From assembly GCA_014763515.1 (NCBI GenBank), contig JACXVH010000086.1, positions 1-7,455 of the forward strand: 7,455 nucleotides of DNA, given 5' to 3'. A model generated the notes under the pieces. The model saw only the letters and a program-made list of their open reading frames with translations, did not search any database and had not been told where the DNA came from. Below, one piece after another: positions 6,358 to 7,455 of the stretch (the first letter of the stretch is position 1; every line of letters starts with the position of its first letter). Origin of the DNA: Flavobacteriaceae bacterium (lineage in GTDB: Bacteria > Bacteroidota > Bacteroidia > Flavobacteriales > Flavobacteriaceae). A program made the translations under genes and the position numbers.

Positions 6358-7302
6358 ATGAACACAATTACATCGACCAATTTTAACTTTCCCGGTCAAA
6401 AATCAGTTTACAAAGGTAAAGTGCGTGAAGTATACAATATTAATGATGAAATATTAGTTATGATCGCTACTGATAGATTATCAGCTTTTGATGTTGTAAT
6501 GCCAAAAGGAATTCCATTTAAAGGGCAAATGTTAAATCAAATTGCAACAAAATTTATGCAATTAACAGATGACATTGTTCCTAACTGGTTAATAGCTACT
6601 CCAGATCCAAATGTAGCAATAGGACATTTATGTACACCATTTAAAGTAGAAATGGTAATTAGAGGTTACCTTTCAGGACATGCCGCACGTGAATATAATG
6701 CTGGTAAAAGATTTTTATGTGGAGTAGATTTACCTGAAGGTTTAAAAGAAAATGATAAATTTCCGGAACCAATAATAACTCCTACTACTAAAGCTGATTT
6801 TGGAGTTCATGACGAAGATATTTCAAAAGAAGCTATTCTTGAAAATGGAATTGTATCTCCAGAAGATTATGCTGTTTTAGAACAATATACCAGAGCTTTA
6901 TTTCAAAGAGGTTCAGAAATTGCTGCTTCAAGAGGCTTAATTTTAGTAGATACAAAGTACGAATTTGGAAAAACTAAAGATGGAAAGATTGTATTAATTG
7001 ATGAAATTCATACACCAGATTCTTCGCGTTATTTTTATGCAGAAGGTTATCAGGAAAGACAAGATAAAGGAGAATCTCAAAAACAATTATCGAAAGAATT
7101 TGTTCGTCAATGGTTAATTGCAAATGGTTTTCAAGGAAAAGAAGGCCAACAAATTCCAGAAATGAGTGAAGAATATATAGCATCTGTTTCGGAAAGATAT
7201 ATTGAACTTTATGAAAATATTATTGGAGAAAAGTTTGTTAAAGCAGATATACATAATATTGAAAAAAGAATTTTTGATAATGTTATGACGTATCTTAAAT
7301 AA
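6358..7302 (+). CDS. purC: Phosphoribosylaminoimidazole-succinocarboxamide synthase (SAICAR synthetase)
   Basis: PurC joins CAIR and L-aspartate using ATP to make SAICAR in de novo purine synthesis, in the cytosol. The 314-residue protein is the longer, yeast-like form; the short bacterial form has about 240. Family motifs appear in order: KGKVREVY (19-26), which begins the ATP-binding lobe; ATDRLSAFDVVMP (37-49); a FKGQMLNQ segment (54-61); RGYLSGHA from residue 102; PTTKADFGVHDEDIS around 142-156; and LIDEIHTPDSSRY (213-225), the signature containing the DE pair used in nucleotide and metal binding. All key motifs are intact. The ATG fits the family start. The gene has a consensus promoter and a strong terminator, and so is transcribed alone; no other pur gene is next to it in the window. 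Confidence 0.97.
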   Translation: MNTITSTNFNFPGQKSVYKGKVREVYNINDEILVMIATDRLSAFDVVMPKGIPFKGQMLNQIATKFMQLTDDIVPNWLIATPDPNVAIGHLCTPFKVEMVIRGYLSGHAAREYNAGKRFLCGVDLPEGLKENDKFPEPIITPTTKADFGVHDEDISKEAILENGIVSPEDYAVLEQYTRALFQRGSEIAASRGLILVDTKYEFGKTKDGKIVLIDEIHTPDSSRYFYAEGYQERQDKGESQKQLSKEFVRQWLIANGFQGKEGQQIPEMSEEYIASVSERYIELYENIIGEKFVKADIHNIEKRIFDNVMTYLK

Positions 7303-7320
7303 TTTAACGATTAGAATAAA

Positions 7321-7357
7321 ATAAAAAAAGTCCCGCAATTTGCGGGACTTTTTTTAT
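7321..7357 (+). terminator. Strong intrinsic terminator after purC
   Basis: Perfect 17-base arms at 7321-7337 and 7341-7357 form a GC-rich core (GTCCCGCA/TGCGGGAC) with a three-base loop, flanked by seven As on the left and seven Ts on the right. The symmetry lets it work on both strands. It begins 18 bases after the purC stop. Confidence 0.93.
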
Positions 7358-7395
7358 TTGACACTATCCTAAAAAGTGTGTAAGTTAAAAATAAT

Positions 7396-7432
7396 GGGGT
7401 TTGACTTTTTAATTAAAGTTGAACCCTTTTTT
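7396..7432 (+). terminator. Second terminator-like hairpin near the right end
   Basis: GGGTTTGACTTT (7397-7408) pairs with AAAGTTGAACCC (7415-7426) across a six-base loop. Ten of the twelve pairs are Watson-Crick and two are G-U in RNA; a further G-U pair is possible at 7396/7427. Six Ts follow directly (7427-7432). It lies about 40 bases after the purC terminator with no gene between. It may belong to a different element, or be a backup terminator. Confidence 0.6.
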
Positions 7433-7455
7433 CAAAAATAGTTAAGAACTGATTA

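Noticed and set aside
6974..7338. Two small reverse-strand reading frames (about 69 and 74 codons) inside and after purC
   Set aside because: They lie opposite the conserved purC coding sequence and its terminator, have low-complexity hydrophobic translations and have no start context; they are shadows of purC.
7358..7380. TTGAC-like stretch after the purC terminator as a promoter
   Set aside because: The Bacteroidota sigma factor does not use the TTGACA/TATAAT pattern, there is no TAnnTTTG at a suitable distance, and no gene follows within the window.

Overview
The window is AT-rich DNA from a member of the Bacteroidota, almost certainly the Flavobacteriaceae. The evidence is a gldF-gldG gliding-motility pair, flavobacterial promoter boxes (TTG, 19-20 bases, TAnnTTTG), starts without clear Shine-Dalgarno sequences, and protein sequences of flavobacterial type. 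The genus cannot be fixed from the sequence alone. No tRNA, rRNA, CRISPR array, integrase or transposase gene is visible.

The left half (1-4538) is read on the minus strand. In the direction of transcription it holds a divergent SAM-hydroxide-adenosyltransferase (DUF62) protein, a small antibiotic-biosynthesis-monooxygenase (ABM) fold protein 3 bases later, and, after a 75-base AT-rich gap, gldF and gldG overlapping by one base. dnaN (beta sliding clamp) comes last; its own promoter starts right after the gldG stop, and its 3' end is cut by the window edge. gldF-gldG make the membrane part of the Gld ABC transporter; the ATPase GldA is not in the window.

The right half (4680-7302) is read on the plus strand. 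It holds a PhoH-family ATPase with a TTG start, a small secreted outer-membrane beta-barrel protein with its own strong terminator, and purC (SAICAR synthetase) with a near-consensus promoter and a strong bidirectional-type terminator. The two halves diverge from a 141-base intergenic region in which -7 boxes for opposite strands lie four bases apart.

After the purC terminator the last ~100 bases hold a second terminator-like hairpin and a sequence that could be the edge of an insertion sequence, but no gene.

Most of the window is conserved flavobacterial housekeeping and gliding content, and I see no convincing new multi-gene system. The points most worth a second look are the DUF62 protein that seems to lack two of the three family catalytic-triad residues, the face-to-face promoters, the self-contained outer-membrane gene between phoH and purC, and the possible mobile-element edge at the right end.
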